Assembly (NCBI RefSeq): GCF_003614885.1
Contig: NZ_QZMS01000011.1
Span: 620,001-684,000 of the forward strand
Direction of reading: 5' to 3'
Length of the DNA stretch: 64,000 nucleotides
Origin: Photobacterium salinisoli
GTDB lineage: Bacteria; Pseudomonadota; Gammaproteobacteria; Enterobacterales; Vibrionaceae
Below the pieces are notes generated by a model. The model ran no database searches, was not told the DNA's origin, and worked only from the letters and a program-made list of their open reading frames with translations. This document shows positions 8,746-18,497 of the stretch, piece by piece. The position numbers and the translations under genes are program-made. How positions within the stretch are numbered: position 1 is the first letter of the stretch; each line of letters starts with the position of its first letter.

Positions 8746-9849
8746 ATGAACAAAACAGGTTTTGCCTTTCATGAGCAGTGCATGTGGCACGATACTGGCC
8801 CGTGTAGTGTATTTGACGCACCGGGAGGATTCATCCAGCCGGGTACGGCAGCAGAAAACCCGGAAACCAAGCGGCGTTTCAAGAACTTGCTGGATGTCAG
8901 TGGCTTATATGCAACATTGACCCCCATCACAGGTGATCTGGCTAGCCATGAAGATTTACTGCGATTCCACACGCATGAGTACATTCAGCGACTGGCGACG
9001 GCAAGCGATAGGCAATGTGGTGATGCCGGGGTCTGCGCACCCTTTCGTCAGGATGCTTTTCATATCGCCAGACTATCGGCAGGCATGGCTATCGCAACCG
9101 TTGAAAGTGTGCTGAAAGGAGACGTTAAAAACGCCTACTGCCTGACCCGGCCACCCGGTCATCATGCTGAAAGTCATCAGGGTAATGGATTCTGCCTGTT
9201 AGGTAACATCCCTATCGCCATTAAAGCCGCGCAGGCAAAAGGCATGGTGAAACGCGTTGCGGTTGTTGACTGGGATGTCCATCACGGCAATGGTACGCAG
9301 GAAGCCTTTTATCAGGATAAAGACGTACTGACCATTTCCATCCACCACGACAATAACTACCCGATAAATTCAGGAGCAATCCATGAGCGCGGAGAAGGAC
9401 CCGGTGTAGGTTATAACCTGAATGTTCCTTTGCCTGCCGGCTCTGGAATAGGTGCGTATCACGCAACCATGATGCAAATTGTTGAACCCGCCATTGAGCG
9501 CTTTCAACCTGAACTCATTGTGGTTGCCTGCGGTTTTGATGCCAGTGCCATGGATCCTTTAGGCTGTATGATACTGAATGCCGAGACATACGGTTGGATG
9601 ACAAAACGCCTGATGCTGCTCGCCGAGAAACACTGCGGTGGAAAAATAGCAATGATTCACGAAGGCGGCTATTCCGAAGGGTATGTGCCATTTTGCGGAC
9701 ACGCAGTAATGGAAGCGTTGAGCAATTCAACCCTGCATGTGCCTGATCCGCTGGGTTCAGACATTGCGAACTGGGGACAACAATCTTTGCAGCCCCACCA
9801 ACAAGCGTTACTATCCGAGATAGTCCCATTGTTAAACGCTATCGGTTAA
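8746..9849 (+). CDS. Histone-deacetylase-like amidohydrolase (acetylpolyamine amidohydrolase type)
   Basis: This 367-residue zinc hydrolase of the arginase/deacetylase fold has all key residues: the H139-H140 charge-relay pair (RPPGHHAE), zinc ligands D177 and H179 (DWDVHHGN) and D265 (GFDAS), and the catalytic Tyr region at Y309 (HEGGYSEG). Bacterial members remove acetyl groups from acetylated polyamines or other small amides. It lies 11 bp after the transporter and 8 bp before the LuxR-type gene, so the three are probably co-transcribed. Substrate is unproven; polyamine is the best family-based guess. Confidence 0.88.
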   Translation: MNKTGFAFHEQCMWHDTGPCSVFDAPGGFIQPGTAAENPETKRRFKNLLDVSGLYATLTPITGDLASHEDLLRFHTHEYIQRLATASDRQCGDAGVCAPFRQDAFHIARLSAGMAIATVESVLKGDVKNAYCLTRPPGHHAESHQGNGFCLLGNIPIAIKAAQAKGMVKRVAVVDWDVHHGNGTQEAFYQDKDVLTISIHHDNNYPINSGAIHERGEGPGVGYNLNVPLPAGSGIGAYHATMMQIVEPAIERFQPELIVVACGFDASAMDPLGCMILNAETYGWMTKRLMLLAEKHCGGKIAMIHEGGYSEGYVPFCGHAVMEALSNSTLHVPDPLGSDIANWGQQSLQPHQQALLSEIVPLLNAIG

Positions 9850-9857
9850 AGCTATAA

Positions 9858-10664
9858 GTGATTTTGATGCCTGTGTATCCTGCAAGTTTGCAACCTCTGG
9901 CTGAATTAGCGGCAAAAATCAGAACCCCTGACTTTTTGCCGGCTTTTGGACGCTTACTGGATAACTACTTTCCAGGCATCAACTTAGCGGTTTTTTTCTA
10001 CCAGCAAGATCAACGCCCTGTCACTCTGGTTCATAATCTGTCTTATGAACAGGAGATCAACGCTATTTTTGCCTTGGAAAAACACTATCAGGATGACCCA
10101 TTCTTTCAGTTCTGGCAGTCCAATCGCAAACCCTGCCTGAAAACACTGGAAGATGTCATTCCAGCCGACTTTTATCACAGCCCATTTTATAACGACTATT
10201 ACGCCAGACTGGGCCTGTATGATGAAGTAATGGCATACTTTCCCCTTTCAGAACAACAGTGTATTGCTGTTTCCTTTGGGTTTTACAATCACAGAAAGCG
10301 CTGTAAACGAGACGAGGCATTGGAGCTGATTGTCTATCTGTTCCCTGTTCTGCAAGCCTTGTTTGAACAGTACTGGCTGAGCAGTAGTCTCCACGACAAT
10401 ATGTCGGAAGGGGAACCGCTTTACGTTTCCAACCAATTCGCAGCAGAAATCCTGACAGCGCGTGAAAGACAGGTGGTTCAGCTTATCCTTCAGGGCTTAG
10501 CCAGCAAGCAGATTGCAGGTAAGCTGAACATTCAGTTAGGTACGGTGAAGAACCACCGTAAGAATATCTATAAAAAACTGCAGATTAATAGCCAGCAAGA
10601 GCTATATCACCAGTTCTGGCTTTACCAGAATCAGGAGCAGCATAATCAATTGGTCAATGACTAA
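9858..10664 (+). CDS. LuxR-type transcriptional regulator
   Basis: This 268-residue protein has a C-terminal LuxR/GerE helix-turn-helix (about residues 197-258: LTARERQVVQLILQGLASKQIA and GTVKNHRKNIYKKL) and a 190-residue N-terminal region of GAF/autoinducer-domain-like composition rich in aromatic residues. The start may be GTG 9858 or ATG 9867; both lie close behind the deacetylase stop. It probably senses a small molecule linked to the transporter and deacetylase and regulates the cluster. No N-terminal receiver aspartate pattern is seen, so it is not a two-component regulator. Confidence 0.83.
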   Translation: MILMPVYPASLQPLAELAAKIRTPDFLPAFGRLLDNYFPGINLAVFFYQQDQRPVTLVHNLSYEQEINAIFALEKHYQDDPFFQFWQSNRKPCLKTLEDVIPADFYHSPFYNDYYARLGLYDEVMAYFPLSEQQCIAVSFGFYNHRKRCKRDEALELIVYLFPVLQALFEQYWLSSSLHDNMSEGEPLYVSNQFAAEILTARERQVVQLILQGLASKQIAGKLNIQLGTVKNHRKNIYKKLQINSQQELYHQFWLYQNQEQHNQLVND

Positions 10665-10728
10665 GCAGTGTGCAGGACTATTCACAGTTCTGATAACGCT
10701 CACACAACCCTTCAAACGACAAAGAGAA

Positions 10729-11478
10729 TCAGGAAGCCACCACCACACGGCCATGCAAAGGCTGCACAGGGCGGTTATTGCTGTGCTTCATGATTTTCTT
10801 GAAATCTGTTATCTGCTTCGCCGATAGGGTCTGGGGCGCTTTCATCACCAGCCAGCGTACCCCTTCCGAGCAGGGCGGTGTCGTCAGTGAACCACTGAAA
10901 CGATAATAGTCCGGCTGTTTCGGCAGTATCTGTCTGGCATCGACAGGCTGATTCAGCGCCACCGTTTCGCCGACGTTGTCCGGGATTTGCGGCAAGATCG
11001 ATGCCAGTTCATCATTGACTCTGCCTTCTTTGAACATCACCGCAATCACGGCCAGACTGCCGTCTTTGCCGGCATGGACAAAATGCCCTTCCAGCGGAAA
11101 AGACTCACCGTGGATCAGGTTTTCACTGGGGGCATGAAAGTGAAACTGTTTCAGCTCAAACTGCTCACCATCAAGCGTAAGATAGTTGCCGGGCTGATAG
11201 TTCACCTGCACTGTGTGGCCATCATTCACGACACTGGCGGCAGAAGGCCGGTAGCTGAGGGCTAACGGCGCTAATACGCCTTGAACGGTAGCGGTTACAT
11301 TGATCGGGGACTGATTTTTACCAGCCGCGCAGACGTTAAATTCAGGATCCAGCGTCGACCAATGTTCCGGGCCATTGTGCCCGCTGTAACTCCAGTGCGG
11401 CTTCTCGGCCGCAAACACCAAACCGGCCTGAATTGCAGCAATCAGACATGACATCGTTAAAACAGGGTGCTTTTTCAT
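10729..11478 (-). CDS. Periplasmic alpha-type carbonic anhydrase
   Basis: This 249-residue enzyme interconverts CO2 and bicarbonate. It has a signal peptide (cleavage near AGLVFAAE) and all alpha-class marks: zinc ligands H113 and H115 (QFHFHAPSEN) and H132 (EGHFVH), and the SLTTPPCSEGV loop with the catalytic-site threonine. The ATG at 11478 has GGAGAG just upstream; an ATG six codons earlier is the alternative. It acts in the periplasm. It is a single gene, convergent with the LuxR-type regulator, with 64 bp between them. Confidence 0.93.
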   Translation of the reverse strand: MKKHPVLTMSCLIAAIQAGLVFAAEKPHWSYSGHNGPEHWSTLDPEFNVCAAGKNQSPINVTATVQGVLAPLALSYRPSAASVVNDGHTVQVNYQPGNYLTLDGEQFELKQFHFHAPSENLIHGESFPLEGHFVHAGKDGSLAVIAVMFKEGRVNDELASILPQIPDNVGETVALNQPVDARQILPKQPDYYRFSGSLTTPPCSEGVRWLVMKAPQTLSAKQITDFKKIMKHSNNRPVQPLHGRVVVAS

Positions 11479-11745
11479 TTTCTCTCCAAACTTCATCTAA
11501 ACCCTAACCTCAGACAATCAGCCGGGACTGACAAGCCAGCGTTGGCCGGACAAGATTCCGTCCCGGATTGTGTCGGCTTATGATAAAAGCGAAGAAAAAG
11601 CCGCATTGTCATAAAAGCGTCATAATGCACCTATTCTCATATGCGGCTCAATAAATTAGTTTGCAATAAGAAGCTTTACAAAGAAGTTTGACGCACTGCT
11701 CCCATTTCACCGACCCGCTTAATTGAAGTTTTCCGTTACCTCTGT

Positions 11746-12345
11746 TCAGTCCACCAGCTCAATACCCAGGCTTTCCAGCAGATGGAGCGCTTCAAATCGG
11801 GAGAATTTGGCACCTTCAACCTGATTGTCGAGCACGTGAATGTGGTAATGGGTCGATTCAGTGAAGTCGACCCGTCGCAAATCGGATCGCATAAACAGGC
11901 TGTGGGTAAAATCGCAGTAGGTCATGGCGGAGTCTTTAAAATCGCCTTCCCTGAAATCGACATCGTGCAGCTTGCAATCATCCAGCTTGAGCGCATTCAA
12001 TGTCAGGCCGAAAAAAGACGCGTCATTGAGAATACATTTCCGGAACCGCAATTCATGATCAATATTAAATGAAGGCCAGTTGGCCTGCGTCCAGTCGACT
12101 CCCACCAGTTTACAGTCGAGAAAATGCACGTCGAAAAAGCGTGTGTGCGGGATCTTCAGTAAGCTCAGGTTACATTGATGAAACTGGCAATTGATGAACT
12201 TGCAGTTTTTGAAGACGGCTTCGGTAAAGTTACAGTCGTTGAATTCGCAGTCTTCAAATTCAATGCCGGCAAACTCAGAATAAGGCAACGACAGCTTCTC
12301 AAAGGTTTGATTGTAGTACTGCTCGTCATTTTCAATGTGTTTCAC
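11746..12345 (-). CDS. Pentapeptide-repeat protein
   Basis: This 199-residue protein is built largely of A(D/N)LXX-type pentapeptide repeats (CEFNDCNFTEAVFKNCKF, later CKLHDVDFREGDFKDSAM), which predict a right-handed quadrilateral beta-helix. The GTG start at 12345 has AAGGA seven bases upstream. Qnr-type pentapeptide proteins protect DNA gyrase, and that group is common in aquatic Vibrionaceae, but this sequence is not clearly a Qnr and no resistance role is assigned. It begins 20 bp after the VOC gene and may share its transcript. Confidence 0.78.
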   Translation of the reverse strand: MKHIENDEQYYNQTFEKLSLPYSEFAGIEFEDCEFNDCNFTEAVFKNCKFINCQFHQCNLSLLKIPHTRFFDVHFLDCKLVGVDWTQANWPSFNIDHELRFRKCILNDASFFGLTLNALKLDDCKLHDVDFREGDFKDSAMTYCDFTHSLFMRSDLRRVDFTESTHYHIHVLDNQVEGAKFSRFEALHLLESLGIELVD

Positions 12346-12365
12346 TGGTACATCCTTGAGTATCG

Positions 12366-12794
12366 TTATGCATCTTCAACTGGCAGAAAATCCGGATTCC
12401 ACACCACTTCCCACACATGCTGGTCCGGATCCTGAAAATAGCCGGCGTAACCGCCCCAGAAAGTATCCTGAGCGGTTTTAATCACAGTGGCTCCGGCAGA
12501 TTCTGCCTGTTGCATCACACTGTCGACCTCTGCTTTCGAGCCGACATTGTGCCCCAGTGTCAATCCGCCGGGTACAGGTGCTGACTGAGGTAGCCCGGTA
12601 TCCTGCGCAATACTGCTGCGCGGCCAGAGCGCCAGTCTGAGCCCCGACTGCAAATCGAAAAAGGCCACAGCTCCGTGCTCAAATTCCTGGCCGACAATGC
12701 CGTCTGTGTGTAAGCCCATACCATCCCGGTAAAAACGAACCGCTTGTTCCAGATCATCCACACCGAGTGTCAGGACACTGATTCTGGCTTTCAT
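12366..12794 (-). CDS. VOC-family (glyoxalase/bleomycin-resistance-like) protein
   Basis: This 142-residue single-domain protein has the paired beta-alpha-beta-beta-beta modules of the vicinal oxygen chelate superfamily (ISVLTLGVDDLEQAVRFYRD at the N-terminus, GYAGYFQDPDQHVWEVVWNP at the C-terminus with the metal-site acidic residue). AAGGAG lies upstream of the ATG. Its reaction cannot be predicted. The pentapeptide-repeat gene follows after 20 bp. Confidence 0.83.
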   Translation of the reverse strand: MKARISVLTLGVDDLEQAVRFYRDGMGLHTDGIVGQEFEHGAVAFFDLQSGLRLALWPRSSIAQDTGLPQSAPVPGGLTLGHNVGSKAEVDSVMQQAESAGATVIKTAQDTFWGGYAGYFQDPDQHVWEVVWNPDFLPVEDA

Positions 12795-12949
12795 CCTGCT
12801 TGCTCCTTATTTGGCTCTTTCTGTACTGCCAAGACTAACAGAATACCTGTCATTCGGCTCAGGCGGGAATGGAATATACGGATACCGGCTATGGCACTGT
12901 GTTTCTCTGCTGTACTTGCTGCTCTTGGCTTTCTGCTCTGAGATCAGAC

Positions 12950-12983
12950 AAAAAAGCCCGCTCTGGCGCAGACCAGAGCGGGC
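12950..12983 (-). terminator. Rho-independent terminator of the sugar ABC operon
   Basis: On the minus strand GCCCGCTCTGG pairs with CCAGAGCGGGC around a short loop and is followed by TTTTTT. It lies about 30 bp after the stop of the ATPase gene, the last gene of the transporter operon. Confidence 0.9.
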
Positions 12984-13014
12984 AAAACAGCTCAAGTGAG
13001 CCTTCCCCAAGAAA

Positions 13015-14118
13015 TCAGATAATGCGTTGCTGGGATTGCGCGTCGAAAAAGACCGCTTTCGACAAGTCAATGTAGAAAGGCATGGTTTCGCCCACTTTAG
13101 CCTCATAGTCCGGTGAAATACGGCACGCCACTTCCTGCCCGTTCATGGTAACCATGGCAATAGTGTCCGGGCCTGTGGGTTCCAGCACATCCACCGTCAG
13201 CGGCAGCGTGGTACAGCCTTCCCCTTCCACCCGCTGCTCTGTGATGTTTTCCGGACGCAGGCCGATCACAATTGACTGACCATCACGTTCACGCAGCGCT
13301 GCAGGCAAAGCTAGCAGGTGCGGCTCTCCCGCAACTGTCACGCTGGCAACCGGCTTGTTCTGGGCATCGAGATCCACTTTGGCCTGAATAAAATTCATTG
13401 ACGGCGAGCCCATAAAACCGGCGACAAACATGTTGTTGGGCTGGTTGTAGATTTCTTTAGGTGTGCCCAGCTGCTGCAGTTCACCGTCTTTCATCACCGC
13501 GATGCGGTCGGCCAGGGTCATGGCTTCTATCTGATCGTGCGTCACATACACGATAGTGGTGCCCAACTGCTGGTGCAGACGTTTGATCTGGGTGCGCATT
13601 TCAACCCGCAGCTTGGCATCTAAGTTCGACAAAGGCTCATCGAACAGATACAGCTTAGGCTGACGCGCCAGTGCCCGTCCCATGGCAACACGCTGGCGCT
13701 GGCCGCCTGACAGCTGTGCCGGTTTGCGATCCAGCAAGTGATCGATCTGCAGCATGGCGGCAACGCGATCCACTTCCTGCGCAATTTTGGCTTTATCCAT
13801 CTTGCGGATTTTCAGACCGAAAGCGATGTTGTCCCGCACCGTCATGTTGGGATACAGGGCATAAGACTGAAACACCATAGCGATATCGCGGTCTTTCGGT
13901 TCCACCTGAGCGACATCGACACCATCAATCAGGATCTCACCGGAGGTAATATCTTCCAGCCCGGCGATGGTATTCATCAGGGTGGATTTGCCACAGCCGG
14001 AAGGGCCGACCAGGATCAGGAATTCACCGGAATCAATGCTGATATCAATTCCTTTCAGGGTCTCAATCTCGGCATTACGGTAGGTTTTACGAATCTGTTT
14101 TAACGCGAGTGTAGCCAT
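13015..14118 (-). CDS. gtsD: Sugar ABC transporter ATPase, MalK/UgpC type
   Basis: This 367-residue ATPase energises sugar import. It has Walker A (GPSGCGKST near residue 38), Q-loop, the signature [15 protein letters not shown], Walker B ([12 protein letters not shown]), the H-loop ([16 protein letters not shown]) and a C-terminal OB-fold regulatory domain as in MalK/UgpC. It starts 5 bp after the second permease. The operon order (binding protein, permease, permease, ATPase) and the sequences match the Pseudomonas gtsABCD glucose/mannose system; the symbol rests on that resemblance. Confidence 0.87.
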   Translation of the reverse strand: MATLALKQIRKTYRNAEIETLKGIDISIDSGEFLILVGPSGCGKSTLMNTIAGLEDITSGEILIDGVDVAQVEPKDRDIAMVFQSYALYPNMTVRDNIAFGLKIRKMDKAKIAQEVDRVAAMLQIDHLLDRKPAQLSGGQRQRVAMGRALARQPKLYLFDEPLSNLDAKLRVEMRTQIKRLHQQLGTTIVYVTHDQIEAMTLADRIAVMKDGELQQLGTPKEIYNQPNNMFVAGFMGSPSMNFIQAKVDLDAQNKPVASVTVAGEPHLLALPAALRERDGQSIVIGLRPENITEQRVEGEGCTTLPLTVDVLEPTGPDTIAMVTMNGQEVACRISPDYEAKVGETMPFYIDLSKAVFFDAQSQQRII

Positions 14119-14123
14119 GCTTG

Positions 14124-14981
14124 TTATCCTTTCACTGATCCCGCGGTCAGACCGCGAACAAAATACTTCCCTGCCAGCACGTACACCAACAGCGTTGGTA
14201 ATGCGGCAATAATGGCGGCGGCCATGTCGACGTTGTACTCTTTCACCCCGGTGCTGGTATTGACCAGGTTATTGAGCGCCACCGTGATCGGCTGGGTTTC
14301 TGCGCCGGAATACACCACGCCGAACAGGAAATCGTTCCAGATAGCGGTGAACTGCCAGATCACTGTCACCATGAAGATAGGGGTCGAGAGCGGCAGCAGA
14401 ATCCGGAAGAAAATGGTAAAGAACCCCGCCCCGTCGAGCTTGGCCGCTTTGACCAGCTCATCAGGCACGCCAACGTAAAAGTTACGGAAAAACAGTGTGG
14501 TAAATGCCAGACCGTAAATCACGTGCACCGTCACCAGACCGGCTGTGGTATTGGCCAGTCCCAGTTTGCCCAGCAACGCCGCCATGGGTAACAAAATGAC
14601 CTGAAACGGAATAAAGCAGCCGAACAGCAGCAAACTGAAAAACAGCTGAGAGCCCCGGAAACGCCACTTGCTGATCACATAGCCGTTAAAGGCCCCCAGC
14701 AGCGTAGAAATTGCCACCGCCGGGATCACCATCTGGAAGGAATTCCAGAAATAGCCTTTGATACCGTCGCAGCTCACCCCGGTACAGGCACCGGACCAGG
14801 CTTTATTCCAGGCATACCCCACCCATTCCTGTGGCAAAGACATCAGGTTGCCGCTTTTGATATCGGGCAGGGTCTTGAACGAGGTAATCACCATCACAAA
14901 CAGCGGCATCAGGTACACAACGCAGAAAAAGAGCAGCCCGCTGTAAATCGCCATCCGGCCCAGAGTGACATGCTTATTCAT
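14124..14981 (-). CDS. gtsC: Sugar ABC transporter permease, GtsC-like
   Basis: This 285-residue permease has six membrane segments and the EAA loop near residue 190 ([23 protein letters not shown]), the contact site for the ATPase. It carries a periplasmic Cys-containing insert ([17 protein letters not shown]) seen in the glucose GtsC group. Its ATG overlaps the previous permease stop by 4 bp, which indicates coupled translation. Confidence 0.86.
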   Translation of the reverse strand: MNKHVTLGRMAIYSGLLFFCVVYLMPLFVMVITSFKTLPDIKSGNLMSLPQEWVGYAWNKAWSGACTGVSCDGIKGYFWNSFQMVIPAVAISTLLGAFNGYVISKWRFRGSQLFFSLLLFGCFIPFQVILLPMAALLGKLGLANTTAGLVTVHVIYGLAFTTLFFRNFYVGVPDELVKAAKLDGAGFFTIFFRILLPLSTPIFMVTVIWQFTAIWNDFLFGVVYSGAETQPITVALNNLVNTSTGVKEYNVDMAAAIIAALPTLLVYVLAGKYFVRGLTAGSVKG

Positions 14982-15898
14982 GATTTCTTCTCCCGCAATT
15001 CGGAATAGAGATAAGGCACCAGAATCGCCAGAACGCCCGCCAGCATCATGATGGCACTGGCTGCACCCAGACCCACCTGTCCGCGGGTAAAGGAATGCGC
15101 GTACATAAAGAGTGCAGGTAAATCGGACGAATAGCCCGGACCACCCGCGGTCAGCGCGGTGACCAGATCGAAGCTCTTAATGGCAATGTGCGAGGTGATA
15201 ATCACCGCACTGAAAAAGACCGGACGCAGGCATGGCAGGACAATTTTCCAGTAAATCGTCGGCATGCTGGCCCCGTCGATCTGGGCGGCTTTGATGATCG
15301 AAGAATCGATCCCGCGCAGGCCCGCCAGGAACATGGCCATCACAAAACCCGACGACTGCCACACCGCGGCGATCACCAGGGTGTACACCGACATGTCCTG
15401 ATCCACCAGCCAGTTAAATTCAAAGCCGGTAAATCCCCAGTCGTGCATCAGTTTTTCGATCCCCAGACCCGGGTTAAGAATCCACTTCCAGGCCGTGCCG
15501 GTGACAATGAAGGACAGCGCCATGGGATAGAGATAAATCGTCCGGATTGCGCCTTCCTGGCGGATATTCTGATCCAGCAAAATCGCCAGACCGACCCCCA
15601 GTACAATCGCAATCAGCATAAACATCAGGCCAAAAATGCCAAGATTGGTCACCGAGGTGATCCAACGGTCGTTGTCCATCAGCTTCTCGTATTGCATCAG
15701 CCCGGCAAAATTAAAGCTGGGCAGAAAGCGGGAATTGGTCAGCGACAGATAAAATGTCCAAAACATAAAGCCATAAATACACACCACAGTGACCAGCATG
15801 GTCGGGGCCAGCACGATTTTCGGCAGCCACTTCTGTAATCTGTCCGCCAGGCTGGGCCGGGCCGCTTTCTGTTTGGTGAGCGACAAGGTTTGCTCCAT
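14978..15898 (-). CDS. gtsB: Sugar ABC transporter permease, GtsB-like
   Basis: This 306-residue permease has six membrane segments and an EAA loop (SIIKAAQIDGASMPTIYWKIVLP). The ATG at 15898 is chosen because AAGGACG lies seven bases upstream; a TTG ten codons earlier with GAGAGG upstream is an alternative. It pairs with the GtsC-like permease to form the inner-membrane channel for a monosaccharide, probably glucose. Confidence 0.86.
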   Translation of the reverse strand: MEQTLSLTKQKAARPSLADRLQKWLPKIVLAPTMLVTVVCIYGFMFWTFYLSLTNSRFLPSFNFAGLMQYEKLMDNDRWITSVTNLGIFGLMFMLIAIVLGVGLAILLDQNIRQEGAIRTIYLYPMALSFIVTGTAWKWILNPGLGIEKLMHDWGFTGFEFNWLVDQDMSVYTLVIAAVWQSSGFVMAMFLAGLRGIDSSIIKAAQIDGASMPTIYWKIVLPCLRPVFFSAVIITSHIAIKSFDLVTALTAGGPGYSSDLPALFMYAHSFTRGQVGLGAASAIMMLAGVLAILVPYLYSELREKKS

Positions 15899-16010
15899 AG
15901 TGCGTCCTTGATTCGGGTTGTGTCTCAATGATCACCTCTCAGGCACGCGCGTGCCCCGGCCTGAATATCGGATTCATTCGCCGCAGAGGTAAAAAAAGCG
16001 CAGGGGAACC

Positions 16011-16034
16011 GGCGGGCTGAACACCCAGCCCGCC
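16011..16034 (-). terminator. Hairpin between binding-protein and permease genes
   Basis: GGCGGGCTG and CAGCCCGCC pair perfectly around six bases, seven bases after the binding-protein stop on the minus strand. A T-run follows only about ten bases later. Such hairpins often stabilise the binding-protein mRNA or partly terminate, giving more binding protein than permease. Confidence 0.7.
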
Positions 16035-16041
16035 GACAGGG

Positions 16042-17307
16042 TTACATGGCTGCTTTTACTGCACGAGCCAGCTGTTGCGCGGCTTGTTTAGGATCGGCAG
16101 ATGTATCGTTGAAGAAGTTGGTCACCACATCATAGACCGCACCCTGCACATAGCTGGTGGTGGCCAGACCGTGGGCCATACTTGGCACCAGATCGCCCGT
16201 TTGCGCTGAGGCTTTGAAGGTAGCCATTGAATCCAGCGCACACTTGTCGAACTTGTCCATGTTCATGTCCAGACGCACTGGGATCGATCCTTTGTTGAGG
16301 TTAAACACTTCCTGGAAGTCTTTATTGAGAATGGTTTTGGCCAGATGTTTCTGCGCCTGCTCATTGTCTTTGTTGCTCAGTTTGAAGAAGGCAAAGCTGT
16401 CGATGTTGAAGGTAAACTGGTTTGCTGTGCCCGGCGCAGGTGCGCAGATGTAATCTTTGCCCGGCTGTTTACCGGCCGCCGCAAATTCACCTTTTGCCCA
16501 GTCACCCATGATTTGCATGGCAGCCTCGCCATTGATCACCATGGAGGTGGCGATATTCCAGTCACGACCCGGCGAGTTCTCGTCGATGTAGTCGTGCATA
16601 CGCTGGAAGGTCGCGAAGGTTTCAACCATTTTCGGACCGGACAGCACGTCCATATCCAGATCAACAAACGCCTTGTTGTAGTCTTGCGAACCTAAAACAT
16701 CCAGCGCAATCGCTTCAAACAGCGTTGCGTCCTGCCAAGGCTGACCGCCATGCGCCAGAGGCACAAAGCCTGCGGCTTTAATCTTCTCTGCCGCGGCAAA
16801 AAACTCGTCCATGTTGGCAGGCACTTTCGCACCGGCTTGCTTGAACACCTCAGGGTTGGCCCACAGCCAGTTCACACGGTGTACGTTCACCGGCACGGCC
16901 ACGTAGTCGCCGTTATACTTCATGACTTTGGTCACCACGGCTGGCAGCACCTTGTCCCATTGGCCAGCTTCTGCCACATCATCCAGCGAGGTCAGAAAAC
17001 CCAGATCGCCCCACTCCTGAATATCGTGACCTTTAATTTGCGCCGCAGAAGGCGGATTCCCCGATACCGCACGGGTTTTGAGTACTGTCATTGCACTCTC
17101 ACCGCCGCCACCGGCCACGGCGAAGTCTTTCCAGCTATCGCCCTGCTTTTCCAGCATTTGCTTGAGCACAGCGGCCGATTTCGCCTCACCGCCCGATGTC
17201 CACCAGTGCAGCACTTCCACTTCACCGGCATTGGCCACAGAACTGGCTGCCGCGAATGTCATAGCGATCAGCGATTTTTTCAGAGTAAAGGTACCTTGCT
17301 TTGTCAT
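16042..17307 (-). CDS. gtsA: Sugar ABC transporter periplasmic binding protein, GtsA-like
   Basis: This 421-residue binding protein has a signal peptide (cleavage near [10 protein letters not shown]) and the cluster-D sugar-binding pattern [14 protein letters not shown], with [11 protein letters not shown] and MGDWAKGEF further on, all as in Pseudomonas and Thermus glucose/mannose-binding proteins. A clear ribosome site (AAGGAAG) precedes the ATG. It captures sugar in the periplasm for the two permeases and the ATPase downstream. No outer-membrane OprB-type porin is encoded next to it. Glucose is the most likely ligand. Confidence 0.88.
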   Translation of the reverse strand: MTKQGTFTLKKSLIAMTFAAASSVANAGEVEVLHWWTSGGEAKSAAVLKQMLEKQGDSWKDFAVAGGGGESAMTVLKTRAVSGNPPSAAQIKGHDIQEWGDLGFLTSLDDVAEAGQWDKVLPAVVTKVMKYNGDYVAVPVNVHRVNWLWANPEVFKQAGAKVPANMDEFFAAAEKIKAAGFVPLAHGGQPWQDATLFEAIALDVLGSQDYNKAFVDLDMDVLSGPKMVETFATFQRMHDYIDENSPGRDWNIATSMVINGEAAMQIMGDWAKGEFAAAGKQPGKDYICAPAPGTANQFTFNIDSFAFFKLSNKDNEQAQKHLAKTILNKDFQEVFNLNKGSIPVRLDMNMDKFDKCALDSMATFKASAQTGDLVPSMAHGLATTSYVQGAVYDVVTNFFNDTSADPKQAAQQLARAVKAAM

Positions 17308-17541
17308 TATTATGCTCTTCCTTGTTTATCAGGGATATGACCGGCGTGTAGGGTACAGAGCGCCGGTTGTGTAGAGTCTACCCAAGCAAGGAAACGGCAC
17401 TGTAACAAAAGGAAACCCGAACGTAACACGCGCGTAACATTTAGGCTTATTTGATTATTTATCAGTGAGTTAGGGTGTTAAATAGATGCTAAAAAGTGTG
17501 ATGTCAGTAAGGGGGAGGTTGCCCTCGGCAGGGCTGGCGGG

Positions 17542-17755
17542 AATTCATACAGCAAGTGCGATTTTTAAGACTGGGTGAGTATGTCGCGCTTGAGATCGGT
17601 GCTTCTTTTGGCATTGTGTGACGCGCGCCAGTTACTCTTTGCTGGCACAAACAGTAACCAGAAATGCCTTTTTGTTCTTTGGTGTGGGCCGGGACGGTTG
17701 TAGGCGCTCCCGGCGCCGACAACCTAAAAATTCGTCCTGAATTTTTCCCTGGGGG
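17542..17755 (-). repeat. Hairpin-rich repeat, left copy L1 (minus orientation)
   Basis: This is a nearly full copy of the about 245-bp unit described at 24132-25051, read on the minus strand. It includes the AAAAATTC/GAATTTTT and GGTTGT...ACAACC stems and the tail ending CACTTGC. The middle stem is diverged (the cactctttg arm reads GTTACTCTTTGCTGG here). Nothing coding is seen; the roughly 230 bp between it and the binding-protein gene hold only that gene's promoter region. Confidence 0.85.
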
Positions 17756-17815
17756 AATGGATTATTTTGATTTAGCGTAGACGATAAACAGGTGATTTCA
17801 GGTAAAGCAGAAGGT

Positions 17816-17940
17816 ATGTCGCGCTTGGGTTCGGTGTATCTCTCAACATTGTATGATGCGCGCCAGACACTCTTTCTGGGGCCAAAGAGTGCCCAGAAAA
17901 GCCCTTTTGGTTCTTTGGTGTGGCCCGGGACGGTTGTAGG
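17816..17940 (-). repeat. Hairpin-rich repeat, truncated left copy L2
   Basis: This copy matches the other units from the ATGTCGCGC end up to GGTTGTAGG at 17940 and stops inside the GGTTGT/GGCGC hairpin, where unrelated low-GC sequence begins. The junction marks an insertion or deletion point. The sequence just before it (ACGATAAACAGG near 17781) also precedes copy L3, so the two share flanking DNA. Confidence 0.8.
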
Positions 17941-18004
17941 TAACTCTGGCTTATTTCTCGTGAATTGCCAGATACGATTAAGAGCTGTTACATCATTAGG
18001 TTTA

Positions 18005-18355
18005 TTAAGTGTAAGTCCCCACGACTTCGGAAACTTCAAAACTCATTGCCAAAAAAGAGAGCCCAGAATCGGATTCAAAGTTATGAACTTCTATCTGAGA
18101 ATGAGCCCATTGACGCGAACTTATATCCACAATAGCCGTACCACCGAGATATCCAGTGAAACCTTTTTCGATCACTAGGTTAGACACATTAGCAAACTTG
18201 AATCTTCTGAATGTACCCGTCCTATCGTGAGTAACCATCTCAATTGAACTGGATGAAGAATCCCAAGGATCGATGTTGTATTTCAACTCGACCAAATCAT
18301 TATTTGCAAAATCTGCAAAAAGCACTTTTTCTGACAATTTGATCTCCTGGCACAA
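18005..18355 (-). CDS. Orphan hypothetical protein, 116 aa
   Basis: I do not recognise this protein. It is 116 residues long, acidic, without signal peptide or membrane segment, and with alternating hydrophobic stretches suggesting a beta-rich fold (DLVELKYNIDPWDSSSSSIE, RRFKFANVSNLVIEKG). It is lower in GC than the chromosome around the island and lies alone between repeat copies L2 and L3, like a cassette passenger. A GATCTCCTGG-type stretch upstream on the minus strand (AGGAGATC) is a good ribosome site, which supports it being a real gene. Confidence 0.6.
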   Translation of the reverse strand: MCQEIKLSEKVLFADFANNDLVELKYNIDPWDSSSSSIEMVTHDRTGTFRRFKFANVSNLVIEKGFTGYLGGTAIVDISSRQWAHSQIEVHNFESDSGLSFLAMSFEVSEVVGTYT

Positions 18356-18497
18356 TCTATCTAGGCTTTGACGTAACCAAACATAGCTAAGTATCCACGG
18401 CTAAGATCAGCAAGGCAAGGTGTTGATCCACAAAACCATTACGGATTATTTCGTTTCAGAAGAACGATAAACAGGAGTCTTCTGTTGGGCAGAAAGT

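Noticed and set aside
11746..12345. Qnr quinolone-resistance assignment for the pentapeptide protein
   Set aside because: The repeat fold fits but length and terminal segments do not clearly match Qnr, so only the general family is called.
15188..15838. Long plus-strand frame opposite the GtsB-like permease
   Set aside because: It is antisense to a clear permease, and its His/Arg/Gln-rich composition is typical of a shadow frame.
16750..17340. 196-codon plus-strand frame opposite the sugar-binding protein
   Set aside because: It lies entirely antisense to gtsA and shows shadow-type composition with no ribosome site.
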